Source: Flavobacteriales bacterium (GTDB taxonomy: Bacteria; Bacteroidota; Bacteroidia; Flavobacteriales; Flavobacteriaceae). Taken from it: 6,739 bases of DNA. Positions 1 through 5,209 of the stretch are shown here, one piece after another. The notes beneath the pieces are model-generated. The model made no database searches and had not been told where the DNA came from. It worked only from the letters and a program-made list of their open reading frames with translations. The stretch is from NCBI GenBank assembly GCA_027003085.1, contig JALWYR010000082.1, forward strand, positions 1-6,739. The letters are read 5' to 3'. Within the stretch, counting starts at the first letter, position 1, and the number at the start of each line of letters is the position of its first letter. A program made the translations under genes and the position numbers.

Positions 1-156
1 CGGTTCGCCCGGATTGAACCACGGAAAAATGCCTTGGGTGTAGGCCTCGACAAGCCGCCCGGTGTCTAAACGTCCGCCCACGGCCACAATGCCCGTATCG
101 TCGGCCTCCCGGGGCGAAGGCAAGGGTTCGTTGTCCGCTATCCAACGGAAGGGCAT
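1..156 (-). CDS. aat: Leucyl/phenylalanyl-tRNA--protein transferase, N-terminal 52 residues (cut by window edge)
   Basis: Aat is a cytoplasmic enzyme that moves Leu or Phe from aminoacyl-tRNA to the N-terminal Arg or Lys of a protein, marking it for ClpS/ClpAP (N-degron pathway). Read on the minus strand from the ATG at 156, the frame stays open to the window edge. It gives the hallmark Aat N-terminus: a Pro-rich start (residues 11-15), then GIVAVGGRL at 22-30 and AYTQGIFPWFNPGEP at 38-52. The family usually reads AVGGDL and GIFPWY there, so recognition is good although only about a quarter of the protein is present. The start lies 37 bp after the glmS stop on the same strand, so co-transcription with glmS is likely. 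A near-match to the Bacteroidota -7 box (TATCTTTA, 173-180, minus) could give it a promoter of its own. There is no Shine-Dalgarno site, and no alternative in-frame ATG or GTG upstream. Confidence 0.88.
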   Translation of the reverse strand, partial: MPFRWIADNEPLPSPREADDTGIVAVGGRLDTGRLVEAYTQGIFPWFNPGEP

Positions 157-193
157 ACCGCAGATTTTAGCATAAAGATAGCGGAAATTTGCT

Positions 194-2035
194 TTACTCC
201 ACCGTTACCGACTTGGCCAAATTGCGGGGTTTGTCCACATCGCGTCCCAGGCCCACGGCAATATGGTAGGCCAGGAGTTGCAAAGGCACGGTGGCCAGCA
301 AGGGCGTGAGCATTTCGTCGGTTTGCGGAATTTCGATCGTATGGTCGGACAGGGCCTTTACTTGTGTGTCGCCTTCGCTGACAATGGAAATGATTTTACC
401 GTTCCGCGCCTTGATTTCCATGATGTTGGAAACGATTTTGTCGTAATTTCCCTTGCGCGTGGCAATGACCACCACGGGCATATTTTCGTCGATCAAAGCA
501 ATGGGGCCGTGCTTCATTTCGGCAGCCGGATAGCCCTCGGCGTGGATGTAGGATATTTCTTTCAGTTTGAGGGCGCCTTCCAAAGCCACCGGAAAATTGA
601 TGCCGCGGCCCAGATAAAGAAAGTTTTTGGCCTGTTGATACTGCCGCGCAATTTGCTGAATGAGCAAATCCGATTGCAGCACCTTTTCGATAAGTTCGGG
701 CACCTGGTCCAGTTCGCGCATCAGAGCGCGCGCCCGCTGTTCGGACACGGTTCCTTTGAGCATGCCCAAACGCAGCGCCATCAGCGTGAGCACTGTTACC
801 TGGGCCGTGAAGGCCTTGGTGGACGCTACGCCGATTTCGGGTCCGGCATGGGTGTAGATGCCCGCATGGGTTTCGCGCGCTATGGACGAACCCACCACAT
901 TGCAAATGCCCAACAGCAAAGCGCCCTTTTCCTTGGCCAAACGCAGGCCGGCCAGGGTGTCGGCCGTTTCGCCCGATTGGGAAATGCCTATCACCACATC
1001 ACCCGGCCCGATGATGGGATTGCGGTAACGAAACTCCGAACCGTATTCAACTTCCACCGGAATGCGGGCCAGTTCCTCGAACAAATATTCGCCCACCAAT
1101 CCGGCATGCCACGAAGTGCCGCAACCCACCATAATGATGCGCCGGCTTTCGAGCAAATGATTTTCGTAGGCCTGTATGCCGCCCAATTTGACCATCCCTT
1201 TGCCGGGCAACAAACGCCCGCGCATACTGTCGTGCACCGAACGGGGTTGTTCGTAAATTTCTTTGAGCATAAAATGCGGATAACCCTCTTTTTCCAAGGC
1301 CTCGATGCTCAGATCCAATTCGGTCAGTTTGGGCGAAACGGGCCGGTCGTCCAGGGTGCGCACTTCCATGGGTTTTCCGCGTTGCAGATAAGCAATTTCG
1401 TTTTCGTCCATATAGTAAACCGTCTTGGTGTGCTCCACCAAGGGAGCGGCATCGGAACCCACGATAAAATCGCCGTTGGCAGCCACGCCGATGACCAACG
1501 GACTTCCTTTGCGCGCCACAACCATAGTGCCGGGTTCATCGGCCGAAATGACGGCAATGGCATAGGCCCCCACCACACGCCGCAAGGCCATTTGTACGGC
1601 TTCGGGTAGCGACGATGCCGAACTGCGGTAAATGTCTTCGATAAAATGAATCAGAACTTCGGTATCGGTTTCGCTACGGAAAACATGGCCTTTTTGGAGC
1701 AAATATTCCTTCAACACATTGTAGTTTTCAATGATGCCGTTGTGCACAATGGCCAAGCGCCCCGAGGGCGACAAGTGCGGGTGCGCATTGACCGTGTTGG
1801 GTTCGCCATGGGTGGCCCAACGCGTATGGGCAATGCCCGTGGATGCCGACAACTCCGGAGGCAGCATGGCTTCCAAATCGGCCACTTTACCTTTGCTTTT
1901 GATCACTTGCAAAGCTTCGCCGGTTGCCAATGCCAATCCGGCGCTGTCGTAGCCGCGGTATTCCAAACGTTTGAGTCCGTTAAGCAACACGGGAACGGCG
2001 TTTCCTGCGCCCAAATAACCCACAATTCCACACAT
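194..2035 (-). CDS. glmS: Glutamine--fructose-6-phosphate aminotransferase (isomerizing), 613 aa
   Basis: GlmS makes glucosamine-6-P from fructose-6-P and glutamine, the committing step to UDP-GlcNAc for peptidoglycan and outer-membrane glycans; it is cytoplasmic. The class-II amidotransferase domain (about 1-225) starts with MCGIVGYLG. Cys2 is the nucleophile once Met is removed, and RWATHGEPN (72-80) and HNGIIENY (98-105) follow. Two SIS domains come next: GCGTSWH (304-310), SQSGETAD (352-359) and ASTKAFTAQ (404-412) in the first, ALEGALKLKE (484-493) and EMKHGPIALID (506-516) in the second. The C-terminus PRNLAKSVTVE is intact. At 613 residues it matches the family (609 in E. coli). The frame extends six codons further to a TTG at 2053, but the ATG at 2035 is right because Cys must follow the initiator Met, and the putative -7 box (2051-2058) would overlap a start at 2053. 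It is divergent from the GlmU-like gene and followed by aat. No glmS ribozyme is possible in so short a leader. Confidence 0.98.
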   Translation of the reverse strand: MCGIVGYLGAGNAVPVLLNGLKRLEYRGYDSAGLALATGEALQVIKSKGKVADLEAMLPPELSASTGIAHTRWATHGEPNTVNAHPHLSPSGRLAIVHNGIIENYNVLKEYLLQKGHVFRSETDTEVLIHFIEDIYRSSASSLPEAVQMALRRVVGAYAIAVISADEPGTMVVARKGSPLVIGVAANGDFIVGSDAAPLVEHTKTVYYMDENEIAYLQRGKPMEVRTLDDRPVSPKLTELDLSIEALEKEGYPHFMLKEIYEQPRSVHDSMRGRLLPGKGMVKLGGIQAYENHLLESRRIIMVGCGTSWHAGLVGEYLFEELARIPVEVEYGSEFRYRNPIIGPGDVVIGISQSGETADTLAGLRLAKEKGALLLGICNVVGSSIARETHAGIYTHAGPEIGVASTKAFTAQVTVLTLMALRLGMLKGTVSEQRARALMRELDQVPELIEKVLQSDLLIQQIARQYQQAKNFLYLGRGINFPVALEGALKLKEISYIHAEGYPAAEMKHGPIALIDENMPVVVIATRKGNYDKIVSNIMEIKARNGKIISIVSEGDTQVKALSDHTIEIPQTDEMLTPLLATVPLQLLAYHIAVGLGRDVDKPRNLAKSVTVE

Positions 2036-2050
2036 ATCCAAAAATTTTTT

Positions 2051-2058
2051 CAAAGATA
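2051..2058 (-). promoter_or_regulatory. Putative -7 box of the glmS promoter
   Basis: On the minus strand this reads TATCTTTG, a full match to the TAnnTTTG -7 consensus of the Bacteroidota primary sigma factor. It ends 15 bases before the glmS ATG at 2035, so the leader would be only about 10 nt. The -33 element is not convincing: a TTTG at 2082-2085 (minus) stands 23 bp away, longer than usual. The box sits in the 59-bp gap shared with the divergent GlmU-like gene. Confidence 0.5.
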
Positions 2059-2069
2059 TGAAAAATCGA

Positions 2070-2077
2070 TACTTTTG
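2070..2077 (+). promoter_or_regulatory. Putative -7 box of the GlmU-like gene promoter
   Basis: TACTTTTG matches TAnnTTTG and ends 17 bases before the ATG at 2095, giving a leader of about 10-12 nt. Upstream is an A/T tract (around 2040-2050) with no clear TTTG -33 element. Together with the glmS box 12 bp away on the other strand, it makes a compact divergent promoter, so polymerase could hardly occupy both sides at once. Confidence 0.5.
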
Positions 2078-2094
2078 TAAACAAATAAAGGGTT

Positions 2095-3300
2095 ATGAAA
2101 CGGGATTTTTTGCTATTTGAAGAAAAGAAGCAATGGAAATTTAATTTACCTCTAACTTATTTTAAACCTATTTCTAACATAATATCCGGCATATTGACGA
2201 TACAACAAAAATGGGAACGAATTTTTAACAATCCCGCAGGGATGATTACCCGCGCCTATTTGATGGAAAAATACGGGCGGCGTAAAACCGCCACGCTCTT
2301 TATTCCCGACCATATCCTGCCCGACCCCGCACTGGCACGCACCCTGGAAAATCTACCACCGCAAATCCGGCTTGTGGACCCGCAAAACCGGCTTTTGGGT
2401 TTCCGGCTCGAAAAAGGACAAATGTTTGCCGATTTGGATGAACTTTACGGGGCTTTGGATGGCATCCAAGATCGCATTATTTATACCGCTCCCTACAAAT
2501 CCGTCCGGCGTACTTATGATTTGGTATTGCTCAATCAAGACGAAATCTCCGCGGATTTGGCACTGCTACAACCGCAAGCCGTCCCTTGCCCCGAAGGCGT
2601 CGAATGCTTTGGCAAACATCCCGTATTCATCCGCGGAAGCCAACAAATCCACAATGCCATTTTCGACCTGACCGAAGGCCCCGTATTCCTGGACGACGAC
2701 GTTAAAATCTTGCCGGGAAGTTTTGTCAAAGGGCCCGCGGCCATATTAAACGGTAGCATGGTCAAGGCCGGCACGCGCATTTATAACGGCACCACATTGG
2801 GGCCTTGGACAAAGGTGGGTGGCGAAATCAAAAACGTGCTTTTCCAAGGTTATGCCAACAAAGGCCACGACGGTTTTCTGGGCGATTCGGTGGTGGGAAA
2901 CTGGTGCAATTTCGGCGCCGGGAGTTCCAATTCGAACCTCAAAAACAATTATTCCGAAATCAAGATGTGGAACATTGGTTCAGGTGGCCCGGAAAATACC
3001 GGACGGATGTTTCTGGGCATGATCATGGGCGACCATAGCAAATGCGCCATCAACACTTCGTTCAATACCGGAACCGTGGTGGGCGTTTGCGCCAATATTT
3101 TTACGCGGGATTTCCCGCCCAAATTCGTGTCGTCCTTCAATTGGGGCGGAGCCGGATTCAATCACGACTACGACCTGAACCAAGCCCTGCAAACCGCGCG
3201 AATTGTCTATGGGCGACGCAACTTGGATTTTACCGAAGTCGATGAAAAAATATTCCGGAAAGTTTACGATATGGTTAAGGAGATAGAAATTAATCCGTAA
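2095..3300 (+). CDS. GlmU-family sugar nucleotidyltransferase/acetyltransferase-like protein, 401 aa
   Basis: This belongs to the short GlmU-like family of Bacteroidota (NTP_transf_4-type N-terminus plus left-handed beta-helix), thought to act late in UDP-GlcNAc synthesis in the cytoplasm. Residues 5-42 match the family start (FLLFEE, then LPLTYFKP, then GILTIQQKWER). Residues about 180-340 form hexapeptide-like repeats, with GYANKGHDGFLGDSVVG (252-268), where His258 aligns with the GlmU acetyltransferase catalytic His. GAGSSNSNLKNNY (274-286), MGDHSKCAIN (311-320) and NTGTVVGV (324-331) follow. The acetyltransferase-like half looks intact. The N-terminal half is odd: from my memory of relatives, Arg is expected in L-x-FTRP and in DIRxGIL, but here I read FKP and NIISGIL. 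The first 40 or so codons are also far AT-richer (36 G+C in 120 bases at 2101-2220) than the rest. The family call is firm; the exact substrate and whether the uridylyl-transfer half works are uncertain. Confidence 0.85.
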   Translation: MKRDFLLFEEKKQWKFNLPLTYFKPISNIISGILTIQQKWERIFNNPAGMITRAYLMEKYGRRKTATLFIPDHILPDPALARTLENLPPQIRLVDPQNRLLGFRLEKGQMFADLDELYGALDGIQDRIIYTAPYKSVRRTYDLVLLNQDEISADLALLQPQAVPCPEGVECFGKHPVFIRGSQQIHNAIFDLTEGPVFLDDDVKILPGSFVKGPAAILNGSMVKAGTRIYNGTTLGPWTKVGGEIKNVLFQGYANKGHDGFLGDSVVGNWCNFGAGSSNSNLKNNYSEIKMWNIGSGGPENTGRMFLGMIMGDHSKCAINTSFNTGTVVGVCANIFTRDFPPKFVSSFNWGGAGFNHDYDLNQALQTARIVYGRRNLDFTEVDEKIFRKVYDMVKEIEINP

Positions 3301-3311
3301 CTTCATTTAAT

Positions 3312-3477
3312 TTAACCACAGAGTTACACAGAGTACGGCACAGAGTCGCGCAGAGTTTTTTTCTTTCCGCTACTGAAAACATTGAAGGATATTGCTACTT
3401 GGCAACCCGGCGTATTCATATAGGAATTTCCCCTCTGTGTTACTCTGTGAAAATTTACTCTGTGTCCTCTGTGGTTT
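3312..3477. repeat. Palindromic unit 1 (short form)
   Basis: L heptamers lie at 3317, 3327, 3339 and 3349 (the last is CGCAGAG) and R heptamers at 3433, 3443, 3458 and 3467. A T-run follows L. The interior is 77 bp. From 3363 to 3477 it matches unit 4 (4297-4411) at 113 of 115 positions, differing only at 3376 and 3465. No target-site duplication is evident. Confidence 0.92.
3363..3422 (-). pseudogene. Possible remnant of a GxxExxY gene 3' end, inside unit 1
   Basis: Read on the minus strand from 3422 the frame gives YMNTPGCQVAISFNVFSSGK. The intact neighbour has YLKLSGCKLGLLINFNVKSL (its residues 103-121 region). With a two-residue gap, Y, G, C, I, F, N, V and S agree, and AACATTGAA (plus strand) is identical at 3378-3386 and 3771-3779. 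It lies between the L arm and the interior in the same orientation and place as the gene's 3' end. The match is short, so this is inference. Confidence 0.4.
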
Positions 3478-3489
3478 ATTCTTTTAAAT

Positions 3490-3656
3490 TTAACCACAGA
3501 GTCGCACAGAGTACGGCACAGAGTCGCACGGAGTTTTTTCCTTTCCGCTACTGTAAACATTGAAGGCCATTGCTATTTTGCAACCCGGCCTAATCTTGCA
3601 AAAAATCATCCCTCTGTGTTACTCTGTGAATATTAACTCTGTGTCCTCTGTGGTTT
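3490..3656. repeat. Palindromic unit 2 (short form, more diverged interior)
   Basis: L heptamers start at 3495, 3505, 3517 and 3527 (the last is CACGGAG), R heptamers at 3612, 3622, 3637 and 3646. Arm spacings equal those of the other units, but the interior (about 3565-3610) differs clearly from units 1 and 4. It is the same length to within two bases. Confidence 0.92.
3541..3588 (-). pseudogene. Possible remnant of a GxxExxY gene 3' end, inside unit 2
   Basis: Minus-strand reading from 3588 gives PGCKIAMAFNVYSSGK. The intact gene has SGCKLGLLINFNVKSL, so GCK and FNV agree, flanked by similar hydrophobic residues. Unit 2 differs from unit 1 in bases here, yet the same frame keeps the likeness, which argues for descent from coding sequence. 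AACATTGAA recurs at 3556-3564. Confidence is limited by the short length. Confidence 0.4.
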
Positions 3657-3731
3657 GTTCCATTTAATTTAACCACAGAGTTACACGGAGTCCGGCACAG
3701 AGTCGCACGGAGTTTTTATACTTTGCCATAA

Positions 3732-4106
3732 CTAAATTATTAATCGCTTAATACCCTGTTTTAACGATTTAACATTGAAATTTATTAAAAGTCCCAATTT
3801 ACATCCTGATAATTTAAGATATGTAAGCGTTTGTGCGACATGAACATCATTCAAAGCATCAACAGATTTAATTTCAATAACAATACTATTTTCCACTAAT
3901 AAATCCACCCGGTAACCCGCATCCAAATTTACATCTTTATACACCAGTGGCATGCTTTTTTGTCTTTCTACATTTAGCCCAGTTTGTTGTAATTCATAAA
4001 ACAAACATTCTTCATATGCACTTTCCAATAATCCGGGGCCCAGTGCTGAATGAACCTCAAAAGCACAACCTAAAATCCTAGCGGATAATTCATTTAACTT
4101 GTCCAT
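3732..4106 (-). CDS. GxxExxY protein (PDDEXK_3 family), 124 aa
   Basis: Small protein of the GxxExxY/PDDEXK_3 family; the fold resembles PD-(D/E)XK nucleases but the role is unknown. Counting from the ATG at 4106, it opens DKLNELSARILGCAFEVHSALGP-like. The signature GLLESAY (25-31) follows, then a nuclease-like core with Asp68 in YRVDLLVE and the ExK pair Glu78/Lys80 in IEIKSV, then QTLTYLKLSGCKLGLL and INFNVKSLKQGIKRL near the end. All signature residues are present, so it looks intact. The frame extends to an ATG at 4124, but family N-termini begin near ELS, and a perfect -7 box (4126-4133) would place transcription start after 4124, so 4106 is preferred. G+C is low (59 of 180 at 3781-3960) against its neighbours, suggesting transfer. 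It sits between palindromic arms and is not in an operon. Possible role: processing DNA or RNA of the flanking repeats; this is speculation. Confidence 0.9.
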   Translation of the reverse strand: MDKLNELSARILGCAFEVHSALGPGLLESAYEECLFYELQQTGLNVERQKSMPLVYKDVNLDAGYRVDLLVENSIVIEIKSVDALNDVHVAQTLTYLKLSGCKLGLLINFNVKSLKQGIKRLII

Positions 4107-4125
4107 TCCTTTAACAATACGCATA

Positions 4126-4133
4126 CAAACATA
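4126..4133 (-). promoter_or_regulatory. Putative -7 box of the GxxExxY gene
   Basis: The minus strand reads TATGTTTG, a full TAnnTTTG match, 19 bases before the ATG at 4106. It overlaps the codons just upstream of the alternative ATG at 4124 and so favours the shorter protein. A -33 TTTG is not evident. If real, the cassette carries its own promoter inside the arms. Confidence 0.45.
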
Positions 4134-4246
4134 CGATATTTTTTCTCACAGTTTTATTAGAGGAAAATAATTATACCTGGTAAATATTATTTCCTCTGTG
4201 CTACTCTGTGAAATATAACTCTGTGTCCTCTGTGGTTTATAAAAAT

Positions 4247-4411
4247 TTAACCTCAGAGTCGCACAGAGTACGGCACAGAGTTGCACGGAGTTTTTTCTTT
4301 CCGCTACTGTAAACATTGAAGGATATTGCTACTTGGCAACCCGGCGTATTCATATAGGAATTTCCCCTCTGTGTTACTCTGTGAAAATTTACTCTGTGCC
4401 CTCTGTGGTTT
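4247..4411. repeat. Palindromic unit 4 (short form, near-copy of unit 1)
   Basis: L heptamers start at 4252 (CTCAGAG), 4262, 4274 and 4284; R heptamers at 4367, 4377, 4392 and 4401. The interior and R arm repeat unit 1 almost exactly, while the L arm has drifted separately. It directly follows the R arm of the gene cassette. Confidence 0.92.
4297..4356 (-). pseudogene. Possible remnant of a GxxExxY gene 3' end, inside unit 4
   Basis: It differs from the unit 1 remnant by one base (4310), which changes Phe to Tyr in the minus-strand reading: YMNTPGCQVAISFNVYSSGK. AACATTGAA is at 4312-4320. The argument and limits are as for unit 1. The two copies are not independent evidence, being recent duplicates. 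Confidence 0.35.
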
Positions 4412-4420
4412 ATAAAAATT

Positions 4421-4473
4421 TTAACCACAGCGTTTCGCAAAGTACGGCACAGCGTTGCACGGAGTTTTTTTTT
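4421..4473. repeat. Degenerate orphan left arm closing the array
   Basis: Heptamers at 4426 (CACAGCG), 4436 (CGCAAAG), 4448 (CACAGCG) and 4458 (CACGGAG) keep the 10-12-10 spacing although three are mutated. A nine-T run follows, then AT-rich sequence to the gmk stop. No interior and no R arm are present, so this is a decayed or truncated end of the array. Confidence 0.8.
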
Positions 4474-4520
4474 GAATAATCAAAAACTTTTTTTTCCAAC
4501 GAACGTTTGCCATGAAAAAA

Positions 4521-5111
4521 TTATTCCTTACTCAAAAAATCTTCCAATATCCGCGTCAATTCCCGCTCGGCTTCGTCCAAATCACGGTTGATAACTATGA
4601 TGTCGAATTGCGGCGCATATTGCATTTCTTCGCGGGCCTTGGCCAACCGGAGCCGGATTTTGTCCTCGGATTCGGTGTTGCGGCTGCGCAGCCGCTTTTC
4701 CAATTCTTCGACGGACGGCGCTTGAACAAATACGGACAAAGTGCGGCCGGGAAAATATTTTTTGATGTTCATTCCGCCTTTGACATCGATATCGAAAATC
4801 ACGTTTTTTCCCTCGGAAAGCAGGCGTTCCACTTCGCTGCGCAAAGTTCCGTAAAAATGATCGGGATACACTTCCTCCCATTCCACAAAAGCATTTTCGG
4901 CTATTTTCTTTTTGAATTCGTCCGGCGTAAGGAAATAATAATGCCTGCCGTGTTCCTCGTAGTCGCGCTTGGGCCGCGATGTGGCCGAAACCGAAAAGGC
5001 CAGATTTAGCCGGGGATTTTTCATCAAGCGATGCACCAAAGTGGTTTTCCCGCTGCCCGAAGGCGCCGAAAAAACGATTAATTTCCCTCGATTATTTTTT
5101 TTGTGCTGCAT
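4521..5111 (-). CDS. gmk: Guanylate kinase, 196 aa
   Basis: Gmk phosphorylates GMP to GDP with ATP, an essential step in guanine nucleotide and (p)ppGpp supply; it is cytoplasmic. Counting from the ATG at 5111, the P-loop lies in FSAPSGSGKTT (12-22). The GMP-binding region has SVSATSRPKRDYEEHGRHYY (about 38-57) and FVEWEEVYPDHFYGT (73-87). NVIFDIDVKGG (101-111) is the conserved Asp strand, and RLRSRNTESEDKIRLRL (138-154) is the lid, with its arginines. The length is normal. In-frame ATGs at 5132 and 5162 would add 7 or 17 residues with no family counterpart, and a perfect -7 box (5135-5142) lies just ahead of 5132, so 5111 is chosen. The gene is convergent with the repeat array's side and divergent from the DUF4199 gene. 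I see no clear terminator after the stop. Confidence 0.96.
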   Translation of the reverse strand: MQHKKNNRGKLIVFSAPSGSGKTTLVHRLMKNPRLNLAFSVSATSRPKRDYEEHGRHYYFLTPDEFKKKIAENAFVEWEEVYPDHFYGTLRSEVERLLSEGKNVIFDIDVKGGMNIKKYFPGRTLSVFVQAPSVEELEKRLRSRNTESEDKIRLRLAKAREEMQYAPQFDIIVINRDLDEAERELTRILEDFLSKE

Positions 5112-5134
5112 AAAACCGGATTTATCAGCCATTC

Positions 5135-5142
5135 CAAAAGTA
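5135..5142 (-). promoter_or_regulatory. Putative -7 box of the gmk promoter
   Basis: The minus strand reads TACTTTTG, the same octamer seen ahead of the GlmU-like gene. It ends 23 bases before the ATG at 5111, for a leader of about 17 nt. A -33 TTTG at the right distance is lacking. It decides between starts: initiation at 5132 or 5162 would need a promoter farther upstream. Confidence 0.45.
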
Positions 5143-5177
5143 AGACTTTTCGGCCAAACCACCCCGGAAAAAATGAT

Positions 5178-5185
5178 TAAATTTG
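5178..5185 (+). promoter_or_regulatory. Putative -7 box of the DUF4199-glycosyltransferase operon
   Basis: TAAATTTG fits TAnnTTTG and ends 24 bases before the ATG at 5210. With the gmk box on the other strand it makes a second divergent promoter region in the window (5112-5209). The -33 element is not recognisable. Confidence 0.4.
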
Positions 5186-5209
5186 TTGCATTATAAAAGT
5201 TGATCCATC

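Larger units (their letters stand above)
3669..4238. mobile_element. Gene-bearing palindromic cassette: L arm, GxxExxY gene, R arm (candidate element)
   Basis: The L arm (heptamers at 3674, 3684, 3696 and 3706) and the R arm (4194, 4204, 4219 and 4228) have exactly the spacings of the short units, but enclose about 480 bp with an AT-rich GxxExxY gene. The cassette is 400 bp longer than the neighbouring units. Terminal inverted repeats around one gene, with shorter copies beside it, look like an element with non-autonomous derivatives. No transposase, integrase or reverse transcriptase is present and no target duplication is visible, so calling it mobile is inference. Confidence 0.45.
3312..4470. 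repeat. Tandem array of CACAGAG/CTCTGTG palindromic units
   Basis: The array fills most of the convergent gap between the GlmU-like gene and gmk. It has five left arms (L), beginning TTAACC at 3312, 3490, 3669, 4247 and 4421, and four right arms (R), ending GTGGTTT near 3477, 3656, 4238 and 4410. The order is L-R, L-R, L-gene-R, L-R, L. Start-to-start distances are 178, 179, 578 and 174. Every L arm holds four CACAGAG-type heptamers spaced 10, 12 and 10; every R arm holds four CTCTGTG heptamers spaced 10, 15 and 9. L and R are imperfect reverse complements. They can pair within a unit (loop about 77 nt) or across the 12-20-nt junction between one R and the next L. The 3301-3731 and 4125-4520 stretches hold nothing else gene-like. 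Confidence 0.95.

Noticed and set aside
263..1609. Long plus-strand open frame (448 codons) opposite glmS
   Set aside because: It lies wholly antisense to an unmistakable glmS. Its translation is rich in His, Gln, Phe and Gly with no recognisable domain, as expected from the complement of a G+C-biased gene.
2036..2053. Six-residue N-terminal extension of GlmS from a TTG
   Set aside because: The amidotransferase needs Cys directly after the initiator Met, and the putative -7 box overlaps that TTG.
3312..3540. Bidirectional intrinsic terminators for the convergent genes
   Set aside because: The T-runs follow the L arm alone, and the pairing partner is either 77 nt downstream or belongs to the previous unit. 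The heptamer layout is better explained as a repeat family, although some termination effect is possible.
3324..3560. Minus-strand frame of 78 codons through units 1 and 2
   Set aside because: It is translated repeat sequence (arms give HRGHRVNFHRV-type peptides) running through arms and interior, with a start in a different frame from the GxxExxY-like remnant. It is unlikely to be a protein gene.
4237..4440. Minus-strand frame of 67 codons through unit 4
   Set aside because: It shares its peptide with the frame in unit 1 only because the DNA is duplicated. No start signal or family resemblance exists apart from the short remnant noted separately.
3312..4470. CRISPR array
   Set aside because: The repeats are long imperfect palindromes with similar, not unique, interiors and an interior gene. 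Spacing is not that of CRISPR repeats, and no cas gene is present.
4582..4881. Alternative minus-strand frame inside gmk
   Set aside because: It is a frame-shifted shadow of gmk, which has all guanylate kinase motifs in its own frame.
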